Of a DNA stretch of 64,000 nt, positions 1 through 9,671 are shown one piece after another. Below the pieces are notes generated by a model. That model saw nothing but the letters and a program-made list of their open reading frames with translations, did no database searches and was not told the origin of the DNA. This DNA comes from Anaerolineales bacterium. GTDB taxonomy: Bacteria; Chloroflexota; Anaerolineae; Anaerolineales; DRMV01. Positions within the stretch are counted from its first letter, which is position 1. The number at the start of each line of letters is the position of its first letter. The stretch is taken from contig JALVVL010000012.1 of assembly GCA_027023425.1 (NCBI GenBank), positions 1-64,000 of the forward strand, written 5' to 3'. The translations under genes and the position numbers were made by a program.

Positions 1-215
1 TCTCTGCGTCTCTGCGTTCCCCTTGGCGTCCTTATCATCCACAGATTGGCACAGATTTACACCGATTGAAGAAAAAACCACAGAAGACACAGAAACACTA
101 CAGAAAACACAGAAATTTTTTCTTGGCGTCCTTTGCTTTCTTGGCGTCTTGGCGTTACTCTCTGCGTCTCTGTTTTCTCTGCGTTCCCCTTGGCGTCCTT
201 AGCGTTCCTTTGTGC
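1..215. repeat. Modular intergenic repeat block (CTCTGCGTC / CTTGGCGTC / CACAGATT modules)
   Basis: Reiterated tctctgcgtctctgcgtt, cttggcgtcc, cacagatt...cacagatttacaccgattgaag; same words recur at 26.6, 28.2, 29.2-29.9, 33.4, 34.3 and 63.95 kb. Confidence 0.85.
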
Positions 216-924
216 TTTTCACCATAAAAGAATAGCCGATGCCGCGCTCGGTGTGTAGCAGTTGTGGGTTGTTGGGGTCTTTTTCTATTTTTTGGCGCAG
301 GCGTCCTATGTAAACGCGCAGGTATTCGCTTTCTTGGCCGTATTCCGGCCCCCACACATGCTGGAGAATTTCGCGGTGAGTGAGCACCTTGCCTTCGTTT
401 TCCATCAAAAATTCCAACAGGCTAAATTCGGTGGGGGTTAGTTCAACTTCCTCGCCGTTTACAAACACCTCGTGCCGCTCGCGGTGCAAGGTCACCGGTC
501 CGCAGGTCAATACTGCCGTTTGAGCCGGGGAATGCTCTTCTTGAGCATATCTTGCTCTGCGGAGCACGGCTTTGACGCGCGCCAGCAATTCCCCAACCCC
601 AAACGGCTTGGTTAGGTAGTCATCTGCGCCCAAATCTAAGGCTTGAATTTTCGTGTTTTCTTCGCCCAATGCCGAAAGCACAATTATCGGCGTTATGCTT
701 TTTGCCCTAATCCTGCGGATCACTTCCAGCCCATCCATTTTGGGCATGAGCAGATCCAAAATCACGAGGTCAACCTGTTCGGCATTGAATTTTTGGAGTG
801 CTTCTATGCCGTCTCTGGCGGTTAAGGTTTTGAATCCCCGCGCATCCAAGTTCCGCTGAATGAAATCAACGATGTTGGAGTTGTCGTCAACTACCAACAC
901 AGTCCCTTGGTGTTTTTCTTCCAT
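199..924 (-). CDS. OmpR/PhoB-family DNA-binding response regulator
   Basis: REC motif VLVVDD...LVILDLLMPKMDG...KPF plus C-terminal winged helix (ELTPTEFSLLEFLMENEGKVLTHREILQHVWG). Confidence 0.95.
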   Translation of the reverse strand: MEEKHQGTVLVVDDNSNIVDFIQRNLDARGFKTLTARDGIEALQKFNAEQVDLVILDLLMPKMDGLEVIRRIRAKSITPIIVLSALGEENTKIQALDLGADDYLTKPFGVGELLARVKAVLRRARYAQEEHSPAQTAVLTCGPVTLHRERHEVFVNGEEVELTPTEFSLLEFLMENEGKVLTHREILQHVWGPEYGQESEYLRVYIGRLRQKIEKDPNNPQLLHTERGIGYSFMVKSTKER

Positions 925-977
925 ACGCTCTTACTCCTGCGAGGATTTTGTCTGATGGGGCACAAGCCGACAGTCGC

Positions 978-3770
978 TTATTCCTGCGGCTGTGTATCTG
1001 GGGGTGGTGTTAGGGGCAAAGAGAATGCTATGCAAGTGCCGTGCGGCCGCGGCTCTACCCAAATTTCGCCGCCGTGGGCTTCAACAAAGCCCCGACAGAT
1101 GGCGAGCCCCAGCCCAAGCCCAGAGGCCTTTTGGGTGAGGCCGCTTTCGGCGCGGTAAAAACTTTCAAAAATGTAGGGGATGTGCTCAGGTGGAATGCCC
1201 GGTCCTTCGTCCTCCACCCTGAACACCACTCGCTCAGGTTCCACTTCCATGCTCAAAGTTATTGGCGTATCTTTTTCGCCGTATTTGGCGGCGTTTTCAA
1301 GCAGATTGCGGAGCACCACTTCAATGTGGCGCGAATCGGCGTAAATTATCGGCAAATTGGGCGGCAAGTGCACTTTTAGCCGGTCGGTGGGGGATGGGCG
1401 GGCGCTGCGCGCGGCGCGCTCTATCAGCGTTTTGAGCATTTCCGGCTCAATGGGCTGTCGGTTTACTTTGATGCTTCCGCTTTCAATGCGCGATAGGTCA
1501 AGCAGGTCGGAAATCAGTTCAGTGAGCCGGTCGGCTTCATCCGAAATGGTTTGCAAAAAGCGGCGTTGAAGTTCGGGGTCCCATTTTACATCATCGGCCA
1601 GCAGGGTAGTGACATAGCCTTTGATGTTGGTAAGTGGGGTGCGGAGTTCGTGCGAAACGGTGGAAATGAGGCTTGCCTTCATGCGATTGACTTCGCGGTC
1701 GGCGGTTACGTCTTTCCAGATTTGCCCCTTGCCGATCAGGGTGTTGTCGGCGTCGGTTACCGAGAACACGTGCACCTGCCAGTAGGTGCGCTTTCGGTCT
1801 TGGCGCAGTTCAATTTCTATTGTGGCATTTTCGGCTGAGAGGAGTTTTTTGGTGAAGACGTCGGGTTTGGGGCTTTGGCTTAGGATGCGCGCCAGCACTT
1901 GTTCTATTTGCGCGTTGTTCATATCTTCGGGGAGCAGTCTTGCGAGTTCCGCGGCTCGGCGGTTGGCGTAAAGCACCCTTCCATCAGGGTGGGCGAGTAT
2001 CACTGCCTCGCTCATGGATTGGATTAGCGCCTCCAAGCGCCGACTTTGTTCGCGCAGGCGGGTGTCGGAGCGTTCAAACAGCGCCGCGTTTTCAATTGCC
2101 ATTGCGGCGTGGTTGGCGAACGAGGTGAGCAGGTCTATTTCGCGCTGGGTGAATTTGTGTGGTTCGGCGTAGTAAACCACAAGCGCTGCTGGTGGAGTGT
2201 GTTTTGTGGGCAATGGCACGGCGAGCACAGAGCGGTAGCCCTCGGCGCGCGCCCGCGGCCGCAAATAGCCTGCTGTGGGGTCGGTTTCTGTGTCGCTTAT
2301 TTGGAGCGGATGGCCTATGCGGAGGGCGCGGAGGGTTAGCGAATCCATCTCATCGGGCGCGATGCTTAGGCGGGTGGCGTAAAAGTCCGAAAGGCCACGG
2401 CTGGCGCGCGCAACAAATACTTGTTTTTGCTCATCCCATGCGATGATCGTGCTTTTGTGGATGTTGAGCAGGCGCTCCACTTGTTCAAGGATGCGCTCCA
2501 ACACGGTGCGCGAATCCAAGGTGGAAACCACCGCCGCACTGGTTTCAAGCAGGGTGTGAAGTTCGTGGAGGCGCGCGGCTATTTCGGCCTCCATTGTTGC
2601 CAAGGTGCGCGCCAGCAACCCTACTTGATCCCCGCGGCGTTGTATTTTTTCCAAAGCCCGGCGTTGCCGTTTGGGGTGTTCGCCGCTTTCTCCGATCTCG
2701 CGGCTATATTCGGTCAGGTTTTCCAGCGGCCGGATCACCTGCGTTGCCAGCGAAAGCCAGAACAGCACCCCAAGCACTATCAAAATTATCAATGTGATGG
2801 TGAACACCCGTCTAAAAAGATGCACGGTTGCAAATGCGCTTGCCGCCGAGCGGCCAACAACTACTCTCCAGCCCGCACTTTCTATTGGTGCGTAAGTGAA
2901 AAGCATGTCCGTTTGTGAGGTTTCAGCGCCAATTTGGGATGTGGGATTGTTTGCCAGCGGCAGAACGTTTGCTTTGCAGACGCAGTTGCCGGGTTGGTCG
3001 GTGGTGTTCTCGGAGGTCAAGTATGCGTGCAATTGGGGGGCGACCTCATCCACCGGTGTTAGTAGCCACTTGGGGTTGGAAGAGGCTACAATTTGGCCGT
3101 CGCTATCCAAAATGTAGAGCACAAAGTGCTCATTGGGTTGGTGCGCTTTGGCTATGTCGCTGAGCGACCACGATAGCGCGCTGAGTTGGATGTTTATGCC
3201 CACAAGGCCGATGAAATGAGGTTGTCCGCCCGGGGTATCGGCGCTCCACAGTGGTTCTACGGCTGTGACTACCGGCTGCTGCGTTGTGGGCGATATGCGC
3301 CCTCGGGAAAAGAAAGGCTCACGGGCTTTTAGGGCACGCTTGTAATAGTCCCGAAATGAAAAGTCCACGCCGAGGGTGGAATGGTATTCTTGTCTTTGCG
3401 GGTAGTAGTAAAGCATGATGCCGCTTCGGTTTAGCCTGTAAACCAAGTTTACTTCGCGCCGGTAGCGCGCCACAGCGGCAAATGCTTGCTTCATACCTTT
3501 TAGGTCGGCATGGATTACGCTTGGGTCGGAGCCGAGGGTGCGCACTGCTTCCAAATCCGCGCCGAGGGAGCGGTTGGTTTCGCGGGCTATTGCCAGCGCC
3601 AGCGCGAGGTCGCCCGATTTGATGTCCGAAATCAGCCGCTCAGAAGTTACCCGCTCCACGTAAACGCCGATCCCGAGCAAGGGAAGGACAAACAGCAGAT
3701 AAAGCGCCAGCAGGCGCAAACCTAAGTCGCGGGTTATTGCTTTAGGCCAAGCCAAAATTTTCTTTAGCAT
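978..3770 (-). CDS. Membrane sensor histidine kinase (Cache-HAMP-GAF-PAS-HisKA-HATPase)
   Basis: N-terminal TM plus extracytoplasmic region, GAF (LLTSFANHAAMAIENA), HisKA STVSHELRTPLTNIKGY, HATPase N/G boxes (LLENAAKYG, DEGPGIPPE, GLGLGLAI). Confidence 0.95.
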   Translation of the reverse strand: MLKKILAWPKAITRDLGLRLLALYLLFVLPLLGIGVYVERVTSERLISDIKSGDLALALAIARETNRSLGADLEAVRTLGSDPSVIHADLKGMKQAFAAVARYRREVNLVYRLNRSGIMLYYYPQRQEYHSTLGVDFSFRDYYKRALKAREPFFSRGRISPTTQQPVVTAVEPLWSADTPGGQPHFIGLVGINIQLSALSWSLSDIAKAHQPNEHFVLYILDSDGQIVASSNPKWLLTPVDEVAPQLHAYLTSENTTDQPGNCVCKANVLPLANNPTSQIGAETSQTDMLFTYAPIESAGWRVVVGRSAASAFATVHLFRRVFTITLIILIVLGVLFWLSLATQVIRPLENLTEYSREIGESGEHPKRQRRALEKIQRRGDQVGLLARTLATMEAEIAARLHELHTLLETSAAVVSTLDSRTVLERILEQVERLLNIHKSTIIAWDEQKQVFVARASRGLSDFYATRLSIAPDEMDSLTLRALRIGHPLQISDTETDPTAGYLRPRARAEGYRSVLAVPLPTKHTPPAALVVYYAEPHKFTQREIDLLTSFANHAAMAIENAALFERSDTRLREQSRRLEALIQSMSEAVILAHPDGRVLYANRRAAELARLLPEDMNNAQIEQVLARILSQSPKPDVFTKKLLSAENATIEIELRQDRKRTYWQVHVFSVTDADNTLIGKGQIWKDVTADREVNRMKASLISTVSHELRTPLTNIKGYVTTLLADDVKWDPELQRRFLQTISDEADRLTELISDLLDLSRIESGSIKVNRQPIEPEMLKTLIERAARSARPSPTDRLKVHLPPNLPIIYADSRHIEVVLRNLLENAAKYGEKDTPITLSMEVEPERVVFRVEDEGPGIPPEHIPYIFESFYRAESGLTQKASGLGLGLAICRGFVEAHGGEIWVEPRPHGTCIAFSLPLTPPPDTQPQE

Positions 3771-3797
3771 TTGCGAATGGGGGAATAGTTACGGTGG

Positions 3798-4361
3798 CTA
3801 CGGCAGCAGTTTAGGGAGCGATGCTGCCCCTAAAAAAGCCATTGCAGACATTTTGAGCACTTTGCCAAGCCAGCACCAAAACAGGAATTTGGTTATCGGC
3901 ATTTTGCTCGCGCCCGCGGCGAGCCCGGCAAAATCCATAAAGGGCGATGGAATAAGGGCTAAGATGAAAACCGTCAGGGCTCCGTAGCGCTCCATCCAAG
4001 AGGCGATTTGTCGGTAGCGCTCCGAATCTTCTACGATTGCCGCACCGCTCCAGCCTGCCAGGTAGCCCGAAAGTTCGCCGAGCGCCGCGCCACTGCCCGC
4101 GGCCAGCCCAACTCCTACGGGGTTTAGCACTGCTCCCAGCGCATACGGCATTACCAACCCCGGGATGGGCACTATCAGCGTGGCGTTTGCCAAAATGCTG
4201 AATAAAAACAGCCCCGGGTAGCCATAAGTGTTGAGATGGGGGATTTGGGCGCGGTAGTAGTAGATCGCGCCGCTGAGCACCGTAACGAAGAGCAAGCCGA
4301 GCGCCGAGGCCCCCAAGCGGGCTACTTTTTGCCGAGATGAAAGTGTGGTTTCAGGCGTCAT
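3798..4361 (-). CDS. VTT/SNARE-associated (DedA-like) membrane protein
   Basis: Multi-TM, conserved LGELSGYLAG and PSPFMDFAGLAAG motifs. Confidence 0.75.
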   Translation of the reverse strand: MTPETTLSSRQKVARLGASALGLLFVTVLSGAIYYYRAQIPHLNTYGYPGLFLFSILANATLIVPIPGLVMPYALGAVLNPVGVGLAAGSGAALGELSGYLAGWSGAAIVEDSERYRQIASWMERYGALTVFILALIPSPFMDFAGLAAGASKMPITKFLFWCWLGKVLKMSAMAFLGAASLPKLLP

Positions 4362-4374
4362 GGGGCAGGGGGCG

Positions 4375-5013
4375 TTATAGCAAGCCGCGCTGGCGAAGAA
4401 GTGATTCTACGCGCGCTATCACCATTTCCAGCGCAACTTGGTTGTAGCCGCCTTCGGGGATGATTATGTCGGCGTAGCGCTTTGAAGGCTCTACAAATTC
4501 CATGTGCATTGGGCGCACGGTGTTCCTGTATTGCTCTATCACTGCTTCCATTGTGCGCCCGCGTTCGTTGATGTCGCGCACCAAGCGGCGGATAAAGCGA
4601 ATATCCGAATCGGTATCCACAAAAATTTTGATGTCAAACAGTTTGCGCAGTTCTGGCTCGGCGAAAATCAAAATGCCTTCAACCATGATGATGGGCTTGG
4701 GGTCAAGCCTAATGGTTTGGGAGGTGCGGCTGTGGGTTGAAAAGTCGTAAACTGGCCTTTCAACGGGCTTGCCCTCTTTGAGGGCCAAAATGTGCTTTAC
4801 CAGCAAGTCGGTTTCAAGCGAGTCGGGGTGGTCGTAGTTTATGCGGGCGCGTTCCTCAAGCGGCAGGTGGGAATTATCCTTGTAGTAGGCGTCGTGTGGC
4901 AGGTAGGTTATGTGCTCGCCCCCGACTTTTTCCAAAATCATGCGGGCAACGGTGGTTTTGCCGGAGCCACTGCCGCCGGCAATGCCGATAACCAAGGGCG
5001 TGCGATTGGGCAT
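4375..5013 (-). CDS. udk: Uridine kinase
   Basis: P-loop GIAGGSGSGKTTVA, YDHPDSLETD, PVYDFSTHSR. Confidence 0.95.
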   Translation of the reverse strand: MPNRTPLVIGIAGGSGSGKTTVARMILEKVGGEHITYLPHDAYYKDNSHLPLEERARINYDHPDSLETDLLVKHILALKEGKPVERPVYDFSTHSRTSQTIRLDPKPIIMVEGILIFAEPELRKLFDIKIFVDTDSDIRFIRRLVRDINERGRTMEAVIEQYRNTVRPMHMEFVEPSKRYADIIIPEGGYNQVALEMVIARVESLLRQRGLL

Positions 5014-5042
5014 GGTAGGCTCCTTTTCCTTCTGAGTGAGTT

Positions 5043-5119
5043 TGTTGGTCGTTGGTCGTTAGGTCGTTGGGTCGTTGGGGCGTTGGGGCGTACGACTTCA
5101 CGACCGTACGACTTCACGA
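5043..5119. repeat. Short intergenic tandem repeats (GTTGGTCGTT-type, then a duplicated gTACGACTTCACGA)
   Basis: gttggtcgttggtcgttaggtcgttgggtcgttggggcgttggggcg followed by gtacgacttcacgac c gtacgacttcacga. Confidence 0.8.
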
Positions 5120-6898
5120 TCCTTCAAGCGTGGTGTGGAGTATAAGCCATTGGGGCAAGCCGGTGGGGTAGCGCGCCAGCAGTGGTGCCACGCGGCGCAT
5201 GGCTTCGGCGGCGCGATCGCGTGCGGCGGATGAGCCGTTTGCGCGGGCAAGTTCCAGCAGGAATGTAGCCGCCCACGAGTTGCCCGAAGGCTGGGCGCTG
5301 TCAATGAGTTCTTTGGGGCGCGCGAGCGGTGTTTTGTGCTCTTCGGCGCTGTCATAGTAGCCCCATTCGTCGGCAAAGAGGCTATCCATTTCCGCGGCAA
5401 TTTGCTCTGCTTGCCTCACGCGCTCGGCGTTGCCCTCGGCTTTTGCCAGCGCGAGCAGTGCTCTGCCCACTGCGGCGTAGTCTTCCAAAAAGCCGAGGTC
5501 GCGCGTCTCGTCGCCTTTCACCGCGCGCGGCAGATGCCCTTCGCTGGCGTGCAGTTCCATCAGCCTGTTCATCGTTTCGGATGCGGCGCTGAGGTATTGC
5601 CTCTCGTTCAGCGTTTGGGCGGCTTGGGCGAGGGCTTCGGCGGCGAGCGCGCTCCAAGCGGTGATTGTCATGATGTCCACAAACGGCGCTTTGCGGCGGG
5701 CGCGGGCGGCGCGCAATCCTTCCAAAGCCTCGGTCACCAGCCTTTCCGCCTCGGCTGGCGAGACGCCGAGCGTGTGTGCGGCTTCTGCCATGCTGTGCTT
5801 TTGGCGCAGGGGTTTCGGCTCTTCGCCCAAGGGGTAAACCGCCAAGAGCGCGTTGGCGTGCATTTCATCCAGCGCGGCGCGCACTTCCGCCTCCGTCCAT
5901 GAGAAATAGCGCCCTTCGGCGCCGTCTTTGGGGTTGGTGTCGCCATCCTGAGCGGGTGAAAAGAGGCCGTTTTCCAGCCGCAGGGTGTTGAGGATGAAAT
6001 CAAGGGTGCTTTTCGCCACGCGGCGGTATTCTTCTTTGCCGGTCAGGCGGAAGGCGCGGAGGTAAGCCAGCGCCATTTCGGAGTTTACGGTGAGTTGTTT
6101 TTCGTAGCGGGGCGCTTCCCAATCGGGCTCTTGGGTGTAGGCGTGGAAGCCGCCGCCGAGGATGTCGTAGATGCCGCCTCGCGCCATAGCGTCTAAGGTT
6201 GTAAGCGCCATTTCGCGGGCCTGCTCATCGCCGCGCTCGGCCAACATCAGCAACCACTGCAGGGCAATTCCCTCAGGAAATTTGATGTTGGCGTCAAAGC
6301 CGCCGTGTTCGGGGTCGTAAGATTCGGCAAACTTTTCCAGCGCCGAGGGGGTGGGGTCGGTTCCGATGTAATCGGCGTAGGTGTTTACCAGCGGCGTCAG
6401 CCCATCCCGCAGGTATTCGGCCATTTCGTCGGCGGTGCGGTTTACGAGCGGGCGTTGGTCTTCCCACGCTCCGAGGGCGGTGCGCATCACATCTACAAAA
6501 CTTTCTTCGCCGTAGCGCTCTTCGGGCGGGGCGTAAGTTACGGCGTAGAAAGGCTTGCCTTCGGGCGTCAGGAAAGCGTTGAGCGGCCAGCCGCTTTTGG
6601 CTACCAGCACGGCAGCGGCGTTCATGTAGTTGCTCGCTATGTCGGGGCGCAGGTTGCGGTCAACCACAACTGGCACGAAATAGCGGTTGATGAACACGCC
6701 CACCATCGCGTCTTCCAAACTTTCGTAGCCGAAAAGGTGGCACCAATGGCAGGTGGAATAGCCGATGTGGAGCAAAAGCGGTTTGTTGTCTTTTTGTGCG
6801 GCGCGCAGGGTGTTTTCGTTCCAAACACGCCAGAGGATAACATCGTTGAAGCGTTTAGTGATGTAGGGTGAAAAGTGCTTGCGTTCTATGAGTGCCAT
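5114..6898 (-). CDS. Thioredoxin-domain (DUF255/YyaL-like) protein
   Basis: N-terminal STCHWCHLF thioredoxin-like motif followed by an alpha/alpha-toroid-like C-terminal region. Confidence 0.9.
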   Translation of the reverse strand: MALIERKHFSPYITKRFNDVILWRVWNENTLRAAQKDNKPLLLHIGYSTCHWCHLFGYESLEDAMVGVFINRYFVPVVVDRNLRPDIASNYMNAAAVLVAKSGWPLNAFLTPEGKPFYAVTYAPPEERYGEESFVDVMRTALGAWEDQRPLVNRTADEMAEYLRDGLTPLVNTYADYIGTDPTPSALEKFAESYDPEHGGFDANIKFPEGIALQWLLMLAERGDEQAREMALTTLDAMARGGIYDILGGGFHAYTQEPDWEAPRYEKQLTVNSEMALAYLRAFRLTGKEEYRRVAKSTLDFILNTLRLENGLFSPAQDGDTNPKDGAEGRYFSWTEAEVRAALDEMHANALLAVYPLGEEPKPLRQKHSMAEAAHTLGVSPAEAERLVTEALEGLRAARARRKAPFVDIMTITAWSALAAEALAQAAQTLNERQYLSAASETMNRLMELHASEGHLPRAVKGDETRDLGFLEDYAAVGRALLALAKAEGNAERVRQAEQIAAEMDSLFADEWGYYDSAEEHKTPLARPKELIDSAQPSGNSWAATFLLELARANGSSAARDRAAEAMRRVAPLLARYPTGLPQWLILHTTLEGS

Positions 6899-6913
6899 GA
6901 ATGCCTCGGGGGA

Positions 6914-6960
6914 TCGCGAGTTGCGAATTATGAATTGCGAGTTGCGAGTTGCGAATTGCG
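6914..6960. repeat. Heptad simple repeat (GCGAGTT/GCGAATT)
   Basis: cgcgagttgcgaattatgaattgcgagttgcgagttgcgaattgcg. Confidence 0.8.
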
Positions 6961-6964
6961 GGGT

Positions 6965-7738
6965 TTATTCGCCGAATTCGGGGATGGTGTCAAGCGCGGC
7001 GTCAAGGTTTTCCTGCGCTGGGGTGATTTCAATATCGGCGAAAAGGGCGGGTTGCTCGGCGTGTATCAAGCGTTGCTTGGCGAGTTCAAGCACGGCTAAA
7101 AAGGTAACCACAGTTTCCACGCGCGTTGGCTTTTTGGGGAGCAGGGCGGAGAAGAAGGCGCGCCGTTTTCGCTTCAGCGTTTGGACTATAAGCCTGATTT
7201 TTTCCCGGAGGGTGATTTTGGGCGGACGGATGACGCGGCGCAGCGGCTCGGCGTCGCGGTGCCCGAATGCTCTGCGCGCGGCGTCCAGCAGGTCGGCGGC
7301 GGTGTAGCCTTTCAGCGGCACGGGCGGCGGGCTTTGGTTTGGCGTTTGAAGGCGCACGAAGGAGTAAAGTTTGGCTTCGCGGCGGGCTTTGAGCCATTCG
7401 GCGGCGCGCTTGAAGGCGCGGTATTCCTTCAATTGGCGCACCAACGCTTCGCCGGGGTCTTCCTCTTCGGGCTGGCGCTGCGGCGGGCGCGGCAACAATG
7501 CCTCGGATTTTATCTGGAGCAGTTTCGCCGCCACTACCAAAAACGCCGAAAGTTCTTCCGGCGAGCGGTCGGTCATTTGCTCTAATGTGGCGAGGTATTG
7601 CCCTGTGACCTGCGCGAGCGAAATTTTGGTAATGTCCAGTTCCGCGCGCTCAATCAACTGCAACAACAAATCCAGCGGCCCGCTATACACGGGTGTGCGG
7701 ACTTGGTATTGCACTTTGTGGGAAATTACGCCGGGCAT
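6965..7738 (-). CDS. scpA: Segregation and condensation protein A
   Basis: YSGPLDLLLQLIERAELDITKISLAQVTGQYL, conserved ScpA N-terminus. Confidence 0.93.
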   Translation of the reverse strand: MPGVISHKVQYQVRTPVYSGPLDLLLQLIERAELDITKISLAQVTGQYLATLEQMTDRSPEELSAFLVVAAKLLQIKSEALLPRPPQRQPEEEDPGEALVRQLKEYRAFKRAAEWLKARREAKLYSFVRLQTPNQSPPPVPLKGYTAADLLDAARRAFGHRDAEPLRRVIRPPKITLREKIRLIVQTLKRKRRAFFSALLPKKPTRVETVVTFLAVLELAKQRLIHAEQPALFADIEITPAQENLDAALDTIPEFGE

Positions 7739-7750
7739 GGGGCGATTATA

Positions 7751-8284
7751 TCACCGCGGATTGCGCGTGTATCTTCTTTCCCCTGTGCTTTCTTCTTGCG
7801 GCGTCAAGCCTGCTTTTTGCACAATGGTTTCTATGAGCGCCTCGCCTTCGCGAAAGCCGAACAGGTCTTGTTTTTCGCCTTCGTGAATTTCAATTTGGGC
7901 TACCGTGCGGAAGGCAAAGTGCTGGCCGTCGTCGCCGCGAACTTGAACGCGCTTGCCCCATCTGTCGGAGCGAACCGTGACTTCTGCCACTTTTTCCCAA
8001 GGGAGGTTGACCGAACGCAAGCCGTTTTGAAATTCCAGCCTCTCGGGGGCAATTGTGAGCACCGTGCGGCGGTCAACCCAATTGCCGAAGGTGGTGAGGA
8101 GCGCCGCAAACAGGAAAAAGCCGTACAAAACCCAAAACGGCCACGGTATGCCGCCAACGATGAGGTAGGTGATAATCGCCGTTGCTGAAAGCAAGGCTAC
8201 TATGCCCCACGCGTAGGCTTCGCCTTTGCGCGTGGGCAACAGTGGCCTAAAAGTGCCTTCACGGATTTGCTTTTCTTCGCTCAT
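7751..8284 (-). CDS. Two-TM hypothetical protein with PH-like domain
   Basis: Two TM helices, then DRRTVLTIAPERLEFQNGLRSVNLPWEKVAEVTV resembling bacterial PH domains. Confidence 0.6.
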   Translation of the reverse strand: MSEEKQIREGTFRPLLPTRKGEAYAWGIVALLSATAIITYLIVGGIPWPFWVLYGFFLFAALLTTFGNWVDRRTVLTIAPERLEFQNGLRSVNLPWEKVAEVTVRSDRWGKRVQVRGDDGQHFAFRTVAQIEIHEGEKQDLFGFREGEALIETIVQKAGLTPQEESTGERRYTRNPR

Positions 8285-8329
8285 GCGGGCGATTATACCC
8301 TAAGTTGGTTACCTACGCGGTTGTGGCTG

Positions 8330-8420
8330 CAATGCCATTTTGGGGCTTGTTTTTCCAAAAAGTCGCCGTAGGGCGACTTTGCAGGCAGTAGGTGCACTTT
8401 CAACTGCCGCCGCTTGCTTT
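8330..8420. repeat. Interspersed repeat A (uninterrupted partial copy)
   Basis: gcaatgccattttggggcttgtttttccaaaaagtcgccgtagggcgactttgcaggcagtaggtgcactttcaactgccgccgcttgc; related to 35020-35091/35351-35490 and 57564-57770. Confidence 0.8.
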
Positions 8421-8459
8421 ATCACGCTCTAATTCTCCTCACAATGGTATACTTTCCCC

Positions 8460-9626
8460 GTGTATAGCCTTTACATTCACATTCCCTTTTGCCGAAGCCG
8501 GTGCTCTTATTGCGATTTCAACACTTACGCCGGGCAGGAAGGGCTGATTGGGCGCTATGTTGAGGCGCTAAAGGAAGAACTGCGCCGAGTTGCCGGAGCC
8601 GCGCCGCGCGCTTTGCCTGTTCACACAGTTTACTTCGGCGGCGGCACACCTTCTTTGCTTGCGGCGAAGCATGTGGCTGAGGTTTTGGAAACGGTCGCTC
8701 GCCGTTTTTCGCTCGCCGCGGGCGCTGAAATTTCGCTTGAGGCTAATCCGGGTACGGTGAGCCCCCGTTGGCTGAAGGAAATTCGCGCCGTCGGTGTCAA
8801 CCGCTTGAGCCTTGGAATGCAGTCTGCCCATCCGACTGATTTGCGCCTGCTGGAGCGTGACCACGATTTCTTCGCCGTGGTTGAGGCGGTGAAGGCGGCG
8901 CGCTCCGCCGGTTTCCGCAACCTGAACCTTGACCTGATTTTCGGCGTCCCGCACCAGGCGATGGAGCGCTGGCAACAAACGCTCAACCTCGCCCTTGGGC
9001 TTGAGCCGGAGCACCTTTCTCTTTACGCCCTCACGCTTGAGCACGGCACGCCACTGGCGCACTGGGTTGGGCGCGGCTTGCTCCCCGCTCCCGACCCCGA
9101 CCTCGCCGCCGATATGTACGAATGGGCGGATGAGCGCCTTGCCTCCGCCGGTTTTCGGCAGTATGAAATTTCCAACTGGGCAAAAGAGGGCTTTGCCTGC
9201 CGCCACAATTTGCAATACTGGCGCTCTGAGCCCTACCTTGGGTTTGGGGCGGGCGCGCACGGTTACGCCGAGCACATCCGCACCGTCAACGTGCTCACGC
9301 CTGCCGCGTACATCCGGCGGATGGAGCGCGCCGACCGCGAGTATGAATTCCCGCGCTCACCGGCAAACGTGCAGGCGCGCCGCCTTAGCCCCCGTGAGGA
9401 AATGGAAGAGTTTATGATGATGGGCTTGCGGCTTACCGAGGAGGGCGTGAGCGCCGAAAAGTTTGCCGCGCGCTTCGGCGTTTCGCTTGAAAACGCCTTC
9501 GGCGAGCCAATTGCCCGTTTGGTGGGGCTGGGATTGCTTGAACGCGTTGGCGACCGCCTGCGCCTTACACGGCGCGCTCGCTTGCTCGGCAACATGGTTT
9601 TCCGTGAGTTTGTCGGTGGGGCATAA
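8460..9626 (+). CDS. hemW: HemW-like radical SAM protein (coproporphyrinogen III oxidase-like)
   Basis: GTG start; CRSRCSYCDFNTYAG radical SAM signature, YFGGGTPSLL. Confidence 0.92.
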   Translation: MYSLYIHIPFCRSRCSYCDFNTYAGQEGLIGRYVEALKEELRRVAGAAPRALPVHTVYFGGGTPSLLAAKHVAEVLETVARRFSLAAGAEISLEANPGTVSPRWLKEIRAVGVNRLSLGMQSAHPTDLRLLERDHDFFAVVEAVKAARSAGFRNLNLDLIFGVPHQAMERWQQTLNLALGLEPEHLSLYALTLEHGTPLAHWVGRGLLPAPDPDLAADMYEWADERLASAGFRQYEISNWAKEGFACRHNLQYWRSEPYLGFGAGAHGYAEHIRTVNVLTPAAYIRRMERADREYEFPRSPANVQARRLSPREEMEEFMMMGLRLTEEGVSAEKFAARFGVSLENAFGEPIARLVGLGLLERVGDRLRLTRRARLLGNMVFREFVGGA

Positions 9627-9671
9627 AACAAATCCCCCCGCACCGACGCTTTTGCATAAAGCGAGGCTCCC

